Positions 35,952 to 45,514 of a stretch of 64,000 nucleotides of DNA are shown one piece after another; position 1 is the stretch's first letter; every line of letters starts with the position of its first letter. The notes under the pieces are model-generated. The model made no database searches and was not told the origin of the DNA. It saw only the letters and a program-made list of their open reading frames with translations. The translations under genes and the position numbers were made by a program. The DNA comes from Pelagihabitans pacificus (GTDB taxonomy: Bacteria; Bacteroidota; Bacteroidia; Flavobacteriales; Flavobacteriaceae), in contig NZ_VIKU02000002.1 in assembly GCF_009371985.2 (NCBI RefSeq), forward strand, positions 434,001 to 498,000. The letters run 5' to 3'.

Positions 35952-36830
35952 CTACAATACCCTTTTGATGCCCGAAAAATCTTCCCGATAGCGGGTGGGG
36001 GTTCGCCCTTTGCTTTTTTTGAACACCCGGTTGAAATTGGCGATACTATTGAATCCGCACATAAATGCAATCTCGGAAATGCTCAAATCTTTTTCTATAA
36101 GCCAGCGTGAGGCATACCCGATTCGCACATCGTTTAAATACTCCACAAACGTCTTTCCCGTTCTCTTTTTGATGAATCGATTGAATGACACATTACTCAT
36201 ATTCAATAAGTTAGATACTTCACCTAACGTAATTTTCGAAGCATAGTTCTCCTGTACATATTCATAAAGCACTTTTATCTTTTCGCTGTTCTCGAAGTTT
36301 TCCAGATGGATGGTGGAGGTAGAAAGCAGCCGTTGATTCCGTGAATTGGCCAAGTCAAAGAGTATGGATAGCAATTCCATAAAATAATCGATACCATCCA
36401 ATTTGGAAATTTTAAATAGCCTTGGTTGCATCTGTAGGGCCGCTTCCTCTGAAAAAAGAATACCATGAACGGATCGGTTGAAGAGATCCCTTAAGGGCTT
36501 CATGATACTTCTTCTCAGAAATGCATCGTCGAATAGATCTTCATGGAACTGAATGGTTACTTCCCTGATGCCCTTGTTCGTACATTTATGCTGCTCCCAT
36601 CCGTGATAAAGACTAGGCCCCACCAATACTAGTTCCACGTTGGTGATTTCTTCGATACTATCGCCCACGATACGCTGAACCCCTTCTCCGTTTACGATGA
36701 AATTCAACTCCATCTCGGGATGAAAGTGAATTGGAAAATCAAAAAAGTCCTTGGTTCGGTCAAAAACCAAAAAACAGTCTTCACTCGACAATGGGGTGAT
36801 TTCCCGATGTATTTTTTTTAGTATATCCAT
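35952..36830 (-). CDS. AraC-family transcriptional regulator
   Basis: 292 aa. Cupin-type N-terminus (FDFPIHFHPEMELNFIVNG) and C-terminal double HTH with ISEIAFMCGFNSIANFNRVFKKSKG. First of two AraC genes in tandem on the minus strand and divergent from the sodium symporter at 37021; divergent placement is typical for a regulator of the adjacent transporter. It shares only the general fold with its neighbour. Confidence 0.92.
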   Translation of the reverse strand: MDILKKIHREITPLSSEDCFLVFDRTKDFFDFPIHFHPEMELNFIVNGEGVQRIVGDSIEEITNVELVLVGPSLYHGWEQHKCTNKGIREVTIQFHEDLFDDAFLRRSIMKPLRDLFNRSVHGILFSEEAALQMQPRLFKISKLDGIDYFMELLSILFDLANSRNQRLLSTSTIHLENFENSEKIKVLYEYVQENYASKITLGEVSNLLNMSNVSFNRFIKKRTGKTFVEYLNDVRIGYASRWLIEKDLSISEIAFMCGFNSIANFNRVFKKSKGRTPTRYREDFSGIKRVL

Positions 36831-36905
36831 CTATGGCAGGTTCCTTTTGCTTTTTTTTGCATCCGTTTTGACAAAATATAGTCATCGCAATATTAACAAA
36901 TTTTT

Positions 36906-36913
36906 TAGATTTG
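36906..36913 (+). promoter_or_regulatory. Possible Bacteroidota -7 box (TAGATTTG) for the symporter operon
   Basis: An exact TAnnTTTG match about 107 bp before the symporter start. A TTTG lies further upstream than the normal spacing for the -33 element, so the promoter call is weak. Confidence 0.3.
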
Positions 36914-37020
36914 AACAATATTTTAGTACTATTGCCCTGCTAAACTTATTAATTTCTAAATTCGTCCCTTGTATAATTGAAAAATTCTAAATCTTCTAAA
37001 ACCAAACCAGACAAAATCGT

Positions 37021-38844
37021 ATGCTTCAAGCCGTAGACATTGCCATCATTTTGGCCTATTTGATATCTACAGTAGTCATTGGCCTAGTACTCCGGAAGAG
37101 AGCACAGCGAAGCAAGGACGATTATCTTCTTGGAGGCAAATCACTCCCTTGGTATATGCTTGGACTCTCCAATGCCTCCGGTATGTTCGATATCTCGGGA
37201 ACCATGTGGTTGGTGACCATCACTTTCGTATATGGGTTAAAGAGTATTTGGATTCCGTGGCTTTGGCCGGTTTTCAACCAGGTTTTTTTAATGGTATACC
37301 TTTCCGCATGGTTGCGACGAAGCAACGTAACTACCGGTGCGGAATGGATCTTCTTCCGTTTTGGGGAAGGTAAGGGGGGCAAATGGTCGCATACGGTCGT
37401 GGTCGTCTTTGCCATTGTGAGCTGTCTCGGTTTTCTGGCTTACGGGTTTATCGGTTTAGGAAAGTTCGTAGAGATATTCCTGCCTTGGGAAATCGTAGGT
37501 GTCTATATTCCCTTCGAGGTCGCTCCAGAATATGTTCCTCATTTGTACGGCACTGTTTTCACCTGTTTTGCCGTTTTTTACTCTGTTTTAGGGGGAATGT
37601 CGGGGATTGTATGGACCGATCTCTTACAGTTTACCATCATGACGGTATCGGCCATAGCCATTGCTTTCATCGCTTGGTCGGCAATGGGGGAAAATAGCCT
37701 AACACTTCCCGAAGGCTGGATGGACCCCTTCTTTGGCTGGAATCTCGATATCGACTGGACCGGTATTATTACCGAGGTCAACGATAAAATTGCATCGGAT
37801 GGCTTCTCCCTTTTCGGAATTTTCTTTATGCTCTGTGTTTTTAAAGGCATTCTTTCCAGTATTGCGGGGCCGGCACCCAATTATGACATGCAAAAAATAC
37901 TTTCAACCAAATCCCCCAAAGAAGCTGCCAAGATGAGTGGTTTCGTATCCTTGGCCCTAATGCCCGCAAGATATCTAATGATCGGTGGGTTTGCCGTTTT
38001 GGGACTTTTATTCTACGAGCAGTTAGATCTTCAAAGGGCCGGACAGATTGATTTTGAACAGATTCTTCCTTCCGCCATTAGTCAATTTGTACCCGTGGGG
38101 CTCATGGGACTTCTTCTCGCCGGGCTTTTGGCGGCCTTCATGTCGACCTTTGCAGGCACTTTGAATGCAGCACAGGCTTATTTGGTAAACGATATTTATC
38201 TGAGATACAAGAAAGATGCCGCACCAAAACAGGTGAACCTCATGAACTATACGAGCGGTATTGTCGTCGTTATCGTAAGCATTGTCCTAGGATTCTTTGT
38301 TGAGGATGTCAATTCGATTACGCAATGGATTGTGTCTGCCTTATGGGGAGGGTACATCGTATCGAACATCTTGAAATGGCATTGGTGGCGCTTTAATGGG
38401 GAAGGCTATTTCTGGGGGATGCTCTCCGGATTGATTCCCGCCATATTGTTTCCGTTGGTCTTCCAGGAAACTTTGGAGCTCTATCTCTTCCCCCTTTTAC
38501 TACTCATAACCACGGTTGGATGCATTTTGGGAACCTACACTGCAGGCCCGACCGATGAGCGAAAATTGATGGACTTTTATAAAAGAACGCGCCCCTGGGG
38601 TTTTTGGAAACCTATTCGGGACAAGGTCGTGGCCGAAGACCCCAATTTCAAGGAAAACAAAAGCCTAAAAAGAGATATGTTCAACATTTTTATTGGTACC
38701 GCTGCACAGACCCTTTTGGTAATCATACCCCTATATCTAGTGTTAAGGGAATACACTTCCCTATGGATTTGTTTGGGCATTTTTGCCGTTTGTGCCGTAC
38801 TCCTTAAAAAATTCTGGTGGAACACCTTGGATGAACAATTATAA
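37021..38844 (+). CDS. Sodium:solute symporter (SSS family)
   Basis: 607 aa with about 13-14 membrane spans. RKRAQRSKDDYLLGGKSLPWYMLGLSNASG is the typical first-loop motif of SSS transporters, and LLLAGLLAAFMSTFAGTLNAAQAYLVNDIY the conserved TM8 region with the sodium-site serine/threonines. It imports a sugar or other small solute with Na+. Its stop overlaps the first base of the next start (TAATG), so transport and GH130 phosphorolysis are coupled; mannobiose or mannosyl-glucose is a reasonable guess for the cargo. Confidence 0.93.
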   Translation: MLQAVDIAIILAYLISTVVIGLVLRKRAQRSKDDYLLGGKSLPWYMLGLSNASGMFDISGTMWLVTITFVYGLKSIWIPWLWPVFNQVFLMVYLSAWLRRSNVTTGAEWIFFRFGEGKGGKWSHTVVVVFAIVSCLGFLAYGFIGLGKFVEIFLPWEIVGVYIPFEVAPEYVPHLYGTVFTCFAVFYSVLGGMSGIVWTDLLQFTIMTVSAIAIAFIAWSAMGENSLTLPEGWMDPFFGWNLDIDWTGIITEVNDKIASDGFSLFGIFFMLCVFKGILSSIAGPAPNYDMQKILSTKSPKEAAKMSGFVSLALMPARYLMIGGFAVLGLLFYEQLDLQRAGQIDFEQILPSAISQFVPVGLMGLLLAGLLAAFMSTFAGTLNAAQAYLVNDIYLRYKKDAAPKQVNLMNYTSGIVVVIVSIVLGFFVEDVNSITQWIVSALWGGYIVSNILKWHWWRFNGEGYFWGMLSGLIPAILFPLVFQETLELYLFPLLLLITTVGCILGTYTAGPTDERKLMDFYKRTRPWGFWKPIRDKVVAEDPNFKENKSLKRDMFNIFIGTAAQTLLVIIPLYLVLREYTSLWICLGIFAVCAVLLKKFWWNTLDEQL

Positions 38845-40043
38845 TGTGCCAAACTCGACCAAGCATTATGACTACTGAAAAAATCAAGAATTACGACAAA
38901 ATCGTCGCTGAACACAACAGGCTCTTGGAACGCCATAACCCCCCTACCGATTTTACAAACGGTATCTACCAACGCTATACCTACCCGATTATTACGGCGG
39001 CGCATATTCCTATTCATTGGCGGTACGACCTGAATCCGGAAACCAATCCCTATGGGTTGGAACGTATCGGAGTGAATGCGGCCTTTAATGCAGGTGCCAT
39101 TAAATGGAATGGCAAGTATGTACTGGCCGTTCGAACCGAAGGTTGGGACAGGAAATCGTATTTCGCCTTCGCGGAAAGCGATAACGGTATCGATAATTTC
39201 AAGTTTTGGGACACTCCTCTTTTGGTGCCCCAGACCAGTGAGCCCGATGTCAACGCCTATGATATGCGCCTGACCCTGCATGAAGATGGCTATGTCTATG
39301 GCATCTTCTGTACGGAAAGAAAAGACCCAAATTCACCAAAAGATGATACGTCGGCCGCCATCGCGAATGCCGGCATCATCCGCTCCAAGGATATGAAACA
39401 ATGGGAACGACTTCCGGATCTTATTTCGGCATCGAAGCAACAGCGAAATGTGACCATACACCCCGAATTTGTCGATGGGAAATATGCCCTATACACACGC
39501 CCTCAGGATGGTTTTATCGAGACCGGTTCGGGCGGGGGTATCGGATTGGGATTTGTAGATGACATGGCCCATCCCGAAGTGAAAAACGAGGTTATCCTAA
39601 ATCCAAAGACCTACCATACCGTGTATGAACTTAAAAATGGACAAGGCCCCTCTCCTATACGAACTCCCGAAGGATGGTTACATTTGGCCCATGGGGTTCG
39701 CAATACCGCAGCGGGCTATCGCTACGTATTGTATATGTTTATGACCGCTTTGGATGATATAACGAAGGTAATACACCAACCTGGAGGTTATTTTATGGCC
39801 CCGACCGATGAAGAAATGATCGGTGATGTAGGAAATGTGCTTTTCAGCAACGGATGGATCGCCGACGATAACGGGAAGGTATTTATCTACTATGCCTCCT
39901 CCGATACCCGTATGCATGTAGCTACATCCAGCATCCCGGTACTCTTGGATTACTGCAAGAATACACCACAGGATAAGCTATATTCCAATGGCTCGGTTCA
40001 AAGTGTCATCGATTTAATCGAAAGGAATAAGGGATATTATTGA
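38844..40043 (+). CDS. GH130_1-type 4-O-beta-D-mannosyl-D-glucose phosphorylase
   Basis: 399 aa, no signal peptide. NAYDMRLTLHEDGYVYGIFCTERKD, IHPEFVDGKYALYTRPQDGF and GQGPSPIRTPEGWLHLAHGVRNTAAGYRYVLYM are strongly like mannosyl-glucose phosphorylases of GH130 subfamily 1, including the aspartate of YDMRL. The reaction splits Man-beta-1,4-Glc with phosphate to mannose 1-phosphate and glucose. The ATG at 38844 overlaps the symporter stop; MTTEKI at 38868 is an alternative start. No epimerase (AGE) gene is next to it, unlike classic mannan pathways. Confidence 0.87.
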   Translation: MCQTRPSIMTTEKIKNYDKIVAEHNRLLERHNPPTDFTNGIYQRYTYPIITAAHIPIHWRYDLNPETNPYGLERIGVNAAFNAGAIKWNGKYVLAVRTEGWDRKSYFAFAESDNGIDNFKFWDTPLLVPQTSEPDVNAYDMRLTLHEDGYVYGIFCTERKDPNSPKDDTSAAIANAGIIRSKDMKQWERLPDLISASKQQRNVTIHPEFVDGKYALYTRPQDGFIETGSGGGIGLGFVDDMAHPEVKNEVILNPKTYHTVYELKNGQGPSPIRTPEGWLHLAHGVRNTAAGYRYVLYMFMTALDDITKVIHQPGGYFMAPTDEEMIGDVGNVLFSNGWIADDNGKVFIYYASSDTRMHVATSSIPVLLDYCKNTPQDKLYSNGSVQSVIDLIERNKGYY

Positions 40044-40082
40044 GAAGCACATCTTTTTAGTTGATTTATTTGAATAGTTTGG

Positions 40083-40122
40083 CAACGCCCTTGAATCCCC
40101 CGTCGAGGGTGTTGTTATTTTA
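40083..40122 (+). terminator. Hairpin terminator of the symporter/GH130 operon
   Basis: CAACGCCCT (40083-40091) pairs with AGGGTGTTG (40106-40114), one G-T pair, then TTATTTTAT. It follows the GH130 stop by about 40 nt. Confidence 0.5.
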
Positions 40123-40168
40123 TCCAGTTACATTTTATATCCATACTTTCCTTTCCTTGTTGGGACCA

Positions 40169-42289
40169 TCAGAAATTCCGTATCTGCCCAATCGCCTTTT
40201 CCGCAGTATCAACGGGAAGCTTACAGCTCGTATCCTGGCAGACGAAAATGTAGGTGCCCTCTTCTGCATACCGTCCCTTAAACAACGGAAGCTCACTTTC
40301 CACGGTAGTAGCTACCACCAAGGTGTTCGGAAGATGGGTCTTGTTCAGTTGAGCCACCAACTCACCTGCATCCCGACCTACTACGGCAACTTCGTAAAAA
40401 GGAGCGGTGTGATGCATGAGTAGTTTTGCCCATCGCGCATAACTGGGAGCGCCTTCGGTAATTGACTCGGTCATTGATGCTAACATCCCTTTCGAAGCAT
40501 CGACCATATCTGTATCGTACAGGATATGTCCCAGTCGAAAGAGGTTGTGCGCCATTACGGCATTGGGTGACGGCAAGACACCGTCGTCGGTCTTAATAAT
40601 TTTGGCAATTAAATCATCATCGCTGTTATATCGAAACATTCCGGACGGGTCTCCGAACTTTTCCATTACCTCTTGGGTCAAAAGTTCGGCAAAGTCCAAA
40701 TACGACCTATCGTAAACCGCGGTGTATAACTGCAGACTCGCATCGATTAGGAAGGCATAATCCTCCAAAAAGCCTTCCCTCATTTTGCTTCCTTCTTTAT
40801 AGGAATGCACCAATGCACCGTCTTTGTAATTATTCTTTTTTAAAAACGTAAAGACGTTCTTTGCTTTCTCCAGATGTTCGGGTTGTCCAAACGCTTTATA
40901 CGCATCGACAAACGCATTGATCAAGAGGGCATTCCAAGAGGTGATTATTTTATCGTCGCTATTGGGGCGCACCCTTTTATTTCGAACTTCCAACAGTTTT
41001 TTCTTCCACTCTTTTTTGGCCTCTCCCAACGCTTCGATGCTCAAATCGTGCTCCCTTGCAAAGGCCTTATCACTAGTGGATCTATGAAGCACAAAGTTTC
41101 CATCTTCCCAAACGGTATCGGGCCTGATTGTATAATAGGCGGCAAAAAGTTCGTAGGTCGCTCCCAATACCGATTTTAGCTCGGCATCGTCCCACAGGTA
41201 GAACTTCCCTTCCTCCCCTTCGCTATCGGCATCGATTGCCGCTTGATAGCCACCGTCCTTATCTTTCATCTCACGTTCCAAAAAAGCGATTGTCTCCAAC
41301 ACCAATTCCTTGTAGGCCGGTTCCTTAAAAACCGCGTACGCTTCAGAGAACAGGCTAATTGCCTGTGCATTGTCATAGAGCATTTTTTCAAAATGTGGTA
41401 CCTTCCATTGGGCATCGGTGCTATATCGGTACAGCCCTCCCCCTATGTGATCGTAAATACCCCCATTGACTATCTTATCCAAGGTGTTCTTTACATGGGC
41501 CTTGGCTGCATCATCATCGGACAAAATGGCGTAGTCCAATAAAAAATCGAGGTTGGATGGAAGCATGAACTTCTGTGGACCTCGGTCCCCTCCTTGTTCG
41601 AAATCCCAAAAGGAACGCCAATTGGCTACGCTTTTCCGCAAGACTTCGGTCGTCAACGTTTCAAATCCCGATGTCGGCTGTACCAAATTGGCCTGAGCGA
41701 TTCCTTCGGCCACCATATCGGAGTATTCCGCTGCCTTGGCCGGGTCATTGTGATAGAGCTCATTGATTTTTGTCAATACCTGTGTCCATTGATCCTTGGT
41801 ATGGTAGGTGCCCCCATAAAGGGGCTTTCCGTTGGGTAGCGTTATGACATTCAGCGGCCAGCCACCCGTACCGTTCATCAGTTGTAATGCCGTCATATAG
41901 ACTTGGTCGATATCGGGTCGTTCTTCCCGATCTACTTTGATATTGATAAAGTTTTGGTTCATGATTTTGGCCACTTCCTCGTCCTCAAAAGTCTCCTCCT
42001 CCATCACATGGCACCAATGACAGGAAGAATAACCGATGCTCACCAGCACCAGTTTGTTCTCTTTCTCGGCCTCTTGCAACGCGGCCTCGCTCCAAGGCCT
42101 CCAATCTACGGGATTATGGGCATGTTGTAATAGATAGGGACTGGTCTCTTCGGCGAGGGCATTGGTATATTGATGGCGGACCCCTTGTTTCTCCCCTTTT
42201 TGCTTGACGTCTTTCTCCTGACAGGACATCAGCACAACTAAAAACGATAAAACCAATAATTTCCTGCTTCGAAAACGTATGGGATGCAT
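40169..42289 (-). CDS. DUF255/SSP411-family protein with thioredoxin-fold domain, lipoprotein
   Basis: 706 aa. Lipobox VLMSC (Cys23). Domain one (about 40-180) is a thioredoxin-like DUF255 fold with [14 protein letters not shown]; the rest is an (alpha/alpha)-barrel similar to N-acylglucosamine 2-epimerase-type folds ([34 protein letters not shown]). This widespread family (YyaL/SPATA20) has no firmly established reaction. It is transcribed alone. Confidence 0.88.
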   Translation of the reverse strand: MHPIRFRSRKLLVLSFLVVLMSCQEKDVKQKGEKQGVRHQYTNALAEETSPYLLQHAHNPVDWRPWSEAALQEAEKENKLVLVSIGYSSCHWCHVMEEETFEDEEVAKIMNQNFINIKVDREERPDIDQVYMTALQLMNGTGGWPLNVITLPNGKPLYGGTYHTKDQWTQVLTKINELYHNDPAKAAEYSDMVAEGIAQANLVQPTSGFETLTTEVLRKSVANWRSFWDFEQGGDRGPQKFMLPSNLDFLLDYAILSDDDAAKAHVKNTLDKIVNGGIYDHIGGGLYRYSTDAQWKVPHFEKMLYDNAQAISLFSEAYAVFKEPAYKELVLETIAFLEREMKDKDGGYQAAIDADSEGEEGKFYLWDDAELKSVLGATYELFAAYYTIRPDTVWEDGNFVLHRSTSDKAFAREHDLSIEALGEAKKEWKKKLLEVRNKRVRPNSDDKIITSWNALLINAFVDAYKAFGQPEHLEKAKNVFTFLKKNNYKDGALVHSYKEGSKMREGFLEDYAFLIDASLQLYTAVYDRSYLDFAELLTQEVMEKFGDPSGMFRYNSDDDLIAKIIKTDDGVLPSPNAVMAHNLFRLGHILYDTDMVDASKGMLASMTESITEGAPSYARWAKLLMHHTAPFYEVAVVGRDAGELVAQLNKTHLPNTLVVATTVESELPLFKGRYAEEGTYIFVCQDTSCKLPVDTAEKAIGQIRNF

Positions 42290-42314
42290 AGCACTCTTTT
42301 ATAGCGCGAAAATA

Positions 42315-42322
42315 CAAATTTA
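42315..42322 (-). promoter_or_regulatory. Possible -7 box (TAAATTTG) for the DUF255 gene
   Basis: An exact TAnnTTTG match on the minus strand, about 25 nt before the DUF255 start. No clear -33 element accompanies it. Confidence 0.35.
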
Positions 42323-42355
42323 CGGGGCAAGCGCGGTGTTCGGCATCGTATTATC

Positions 42356-43735
42356 TTAATCGCTCGTAAAACTTGAAGCTGGTAGCCCGGCCCCATTGAA
42401 CAATTTGGCCAGGGCCGTATTGCTCCACGCAAAACGCACGTGTTTAGGGTCGGCTACCTGATCGGAAGAAACGATGACCCGATCTGCTTGAATGGTTGCT
42501 TTTGCAGGGTGGAATTTTCCATCACTGCCGGCCAATTCGAATTGGGTGATTTCCTTGCCTCTACTTGTCAGCCCGGTCGCATGGTCAAAAAAGACAGTGA
42601 CTTTTGATCCATTTGTTTTCATTTCCCTGAACAATGGTCCGAACACCTCCGTATCCATCCGATTATAGCGCTGTTTTAAAGCAATATTGGCCAGCCGTAT
42701 CCCTACATCTTGCTTGTTTTGAGGATGGATATCATCAATAGTACAAATATCACTCGTTACTACCATTCCGGTATTCGGGAGCTCCATCGCCCTACGCTGC
42801 TCATCGCGTACTCGAACTCCCTCCTCGGGGTTTCCATAGTTGTAGGGAGCAATCTGAACGTAATAAAATGGAAAATCATAGCCCCAGGCCTGTCGCCAAG
42901 AACCGATCATAGTGGTAAAGAGATTGCGGTAGTTCCCCGCATTGGCGGTATTTGACTCCCCCTGATACCAAAGCGTTCCTGCTATTTTGAAGAAAGTCAA
43001 AGGTGCAATCATGCCGTTGTAGAGGGTTGATGGCTCCACGGTCACCCATTGATTCGGACGTATTTTTTTGGCGGATTCCCTTAAATCGGGATGTGTCTCA
43101 AAAACCTTGCCCGGGGTCCATACTTCCGCACAGGAAGCCCCCCAGGAGGCATCGATCAGTCCGATGGGGATATTCATTTCATCTTGCAGCCGTCTGGCAA
43201 AGAAATAGGCGACCGCACTAAAATCGGGCATGCTCCTCGGCGTACAAATATCCCAATAGCCAGACACGTTATCCTGTGGGTGTTCGGCGGTTCTTTTGGT
43301 TACGCTAAAAAATCGAATCGTTGGGTGATCGGCATTTTTGATTTCGATTGCCGCGTTGTCAATACCACTATGGGCACTCCATTCCATATTCGACTGACCT
43401 GAACAAAGCCAAACCTCCCCGATAAGGATATTCTTGAGTGAAATCTCGTTCGATGCCCCCGTAAAACCCATCTCAAAGGGGCCTCCCGCATCAGGGGTGT
43501 TCACAATCAAATGCCACTTTGCGTCGGTTGCGGTTTTTAGGTCGTACTCCTTTCCATCCCAACCGGTCATTATGGTTAATTCCTCTCCCGGAGCTCCCCA
43601 ACCCCAAAGCGTAACCTCCGCATTCCGTTGCAAAACCATGTTACTGGAAAAGATAGTGGGTAGTTCGATTTTAGCAAATAGGAATTGGAAGCTACATGCG
43701 GTCAACGACAATATCAAGAGCAGTCGATATTTCAT
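42356..43735 (-). CDS. Sialate O-acetylesterase family SGNH hydrolase
   Basis: 460 aa from the ATG at 43735, which gives a signal peptide (MKYRLLLILSLTACSFQFLFA); a longer upstream frame would run into the opposite-strand oxidoreductase and lacks export features. Catalytic serine in WLCSGQSNMEWS, and block motifs WGASCAEVWTP, LWYQGESNTANAG and SDICTIDDIHPQNKQDVGIRLA with the Asp/His pair. Removes O-acetyl groups from sialic acids or, in environmental bacteria, from acetylated polysaccharides such as xylan or mannan. Divergent from a Tat-type Gfo/Idh gene (103-bp gap). Confidence 0.92.
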   Translation of the reverse strand: MKYRLLLILSLTACSFQFLFAKIELPTIFSSNMVLQRNAEVTLWGWGAPGEELTIMTGWDGKEYDLKTATDAKWHLIVNTPDAGGPFEMGFTGASNEISLKNILIGEVWLCSGQSNMEWSAHSGIDNAAIEIKNADHPTIRFFSVTKRTAEHPQDNVSGYWDICTPRSMPDFSAVAYFFARRLQDEMNIPIGLIDASWGASCAEVWTPGKVFETHPDLRESAKKIRPNQWVTVEPSTLYNGMIAPLTFFKIAGTLWYQGESNTANAGNYRNLFTTMIGSWRQAWGYDFPFYYVQIAPYNYGNPEEGVRVRDEQRRAMELPNTGMVVTSDICTIDDIHPQNKQDVGIRLANIALKQRYNRMDTEVFGPLFREMKTNGSKVTVFFDHATGLTSRGKEITQFELAGSDGKFHPAKATIQADRVIVSSDQVADPKHVRFAWSNTALAKLFNGAGLPASSFTSD

Positions 43736-43838
43736 AGATACATTTTCAAAAGTTACCTTTAAATATAATGATTTCACCCATACGCCGGGCAATTCGGTTT
43801 TTTCAATATCTTTAGGGGATACTGATAATACCCGACCA

Positions 43839-45203
43839 ATGGAAAACAAAAATTTCTACATCAATAGACGGCGTTTTTTAAAGGGCACCACTGCTGCCAC
43901 GGTACTCTCTTGCTTTGGTGCCTACGGAATGGATTTGATGCACCAAAAAAAACCCTTACGCGTGGGACTCATTGGTACAGGATGGTATGGCAAGAGCGAT
44001 TTGTTCCGTTTGATACAAGTTGCAAATGTAGAGGTCATATCCTTGTGTGATGTCGATCGACACCAACTTGAAAAAGCTGGAAAATTGGTCGGCGAGAGAC
44101 AACGATCCCGTAAGGTACCTAGGTTGTATACGGACTACAACAAAATGTTGGCCGAAAGGGATCTGGATATCGTACTGATAGGGACCCCCGACCATTGGCA
44201 CGCTCTTCAGGGCATCGCCGCCATGAAATCCGGAGCCCACGTATACTTGCAGAAACCCATTAGTGTCGATGTGCTGGAAGGGGAAGCATTGGTGGCTGCA
44301 GCAAAAAAATATGATCGGGTCGTGCAAGTAGGCACGCAACGCAAAAGCACCCCACACCTGATCGAAGCCAAAAAGAATATCGTAGATAAAGGATTGTTGG
44401 GCAAAGTATCGCATGTTGAAATGTGCTGCTACTATCATATGCGCGATAAGGGCAATCGTCCGGTTGTGGAAGTTCCGGATTTTTTTGATTATGATGAATG
44501 GACAGGTCCCGCACCCTTACGGGAGTTCGATGGGATTCCACACCGAAGGTGGCGCGCTTTTATGGAATATGGCAACGGTATTGTAGGGGACATGTGTGTA
44601 CACATGTTGGATACGGTTCGATGGATACTAGATCTCGGATGGCCCAAACGTGTCAGTTCTACCGGCGGCATTTTCGTTCAAAAAGAGGCAAAGGCAAACA
44701 TCACCGATACGCAGACCGCTATTTTTGAGTTTGATGAACTCGATTGTGTCTGGAACCATCGCAGTTGGGGCACGCCTGCCGATCCAGCATATCCCTGGGC
44801 GTTCAAATTGTACGGCGATAAGGGTACCCTTTCGGGAAGCGTTATGCAATACGACTTTATCCCAGAGGGTGATGGGGAGAAAATACATAAAAATGTTATT
44901 TACGAGCGGGAAAAATATCCCGAGGACGTCACCGAAAAGGACATTGAATTGCATGCCGCTCCTGCCACGCGATTGCATATGCTCGATTTTCTAAAAGCCA
45001 TCGACCAAGGAAGCCTTCCCGTTGCCCATATCGAACAAGGACATATTTCTACAGCCAGTTGCATCTTGGCCAATATGGCGATGGATTTGAAACGTCCTCT
45101 TTCCTATAATCCGGAGGAAAAAATTGTTCGAAACGACCCCGAAGCTACCCAACTATTGCAACGGTCCTATCGCGAGGGCTGGGAGCACCCTGGAGCTGTA
45201 TGA
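43839..45203 (+). CDS. Tat-exported Gfo/Idh/MocA-family oxidoreductase
   Basis: 454 aa from the ATG at 43839; an earlier in-frame start lies inside the opposite gene and is not credible. INRRRFLKGTTAATVLS is a textbook twin-arginine signal. The Rossmann domain shows VGLIGTGWYGKSD and SLCDVD; the catalytic lysine sits in VYLQKPIS, a variant of EKP. Exported Gfo/Idh proteins fold with NAD(P) tightly bound; some (GH109) use it for glycoside cleavage, others for sugar oxidation. It has a parallel in the second Tat Gfo/Idh at 50255. Confidence 0.9.
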   Translation: MENKNFYINRRRFLKGTTAATVLSCFGAYGMDLMHQKKPLRVGLIGTGWYGKSDLFRLIQVANVEVISLCDVDRHQLEKAGKLVGERQRSRKVPRLYTDYNKMLAERDLDIVLIGTPDHWHALQGIAAMKSGAHVYLQKPISVDVLEGEALVAAAKKYDRVVQVGTQRKSTPHLIEAKKNIVDKGLLGKVSHVEMCCYYHMRDKGNRPVVEVPDFFDYDEWTGPAPLREFDGIPHRRWRAFMEYGNGIVGDMCVHMLDTVRWILDLGWPKRVSSTGGIFVQKEAKANITDTQTAIFEFDELDCVWNHRSWGTPADPAYPWAFKLYGDKGTLSGSVMQYDFIPEGDGEKIHKNVIYEREKYPEDVTEKDIELHAAPATRLHMLDFLKAIDQGSLPVAHIEQGHISTASCILANMAMDLKRPLSYNPEEKIVRNDPEATQLLQRSYREGWEHPGAV

Positions 45204-45514
45204 TTCTAATGGTAGAATCACACTGTTGATAAAAGCTCTTGCCGGACTACCCAACATATTTCGAATGCTAAAAGAAATTTTCATTTCCGATACTATCGGC
45301 ACCTGTCCCTTACAACGGTACTTTTTTTACCGACAAAATTGGCAGAGCATACCCTAGCGGGTAGCTCCATTGCAATCACCCATGTGAACGGTAAGCAAGC
45401 CTCGTACACGACGTTTCCCAGGGTGAATTCGGACTGGTTCCATTTTTAGTTGCGAAGGTCGTAGACAAATAACGGTAATCCCTTTTGCAGGAATCGTGTC
45501 TTGTTACACTTGGC
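45204..45514. other. Intergenic stretch between convergent genes, possible degraded gene end
   Basis: 311 bp. Neither strand shows a full gene. A plus-strand frame ending at the TAG near 45447 reads AEHTLAGSSIAITHVNGKQA then PRVNSDWFHF, which looks like the end of a beta-sandwich domain and is not obviously noise, but I do not recognise it and the frame is not continuous with any start. Confidence 0.35.

Noticed and set aside
38577-39281. 234-codon minus-strand frame
   Set aside because: Antisense to the symporter and GH130 genes, which have clear family motifs.
40061-40423. 120-codon plus-strand frame
   Set aside because: Antisense to the end of the DUF255 gene; its start falls in the terminator region.
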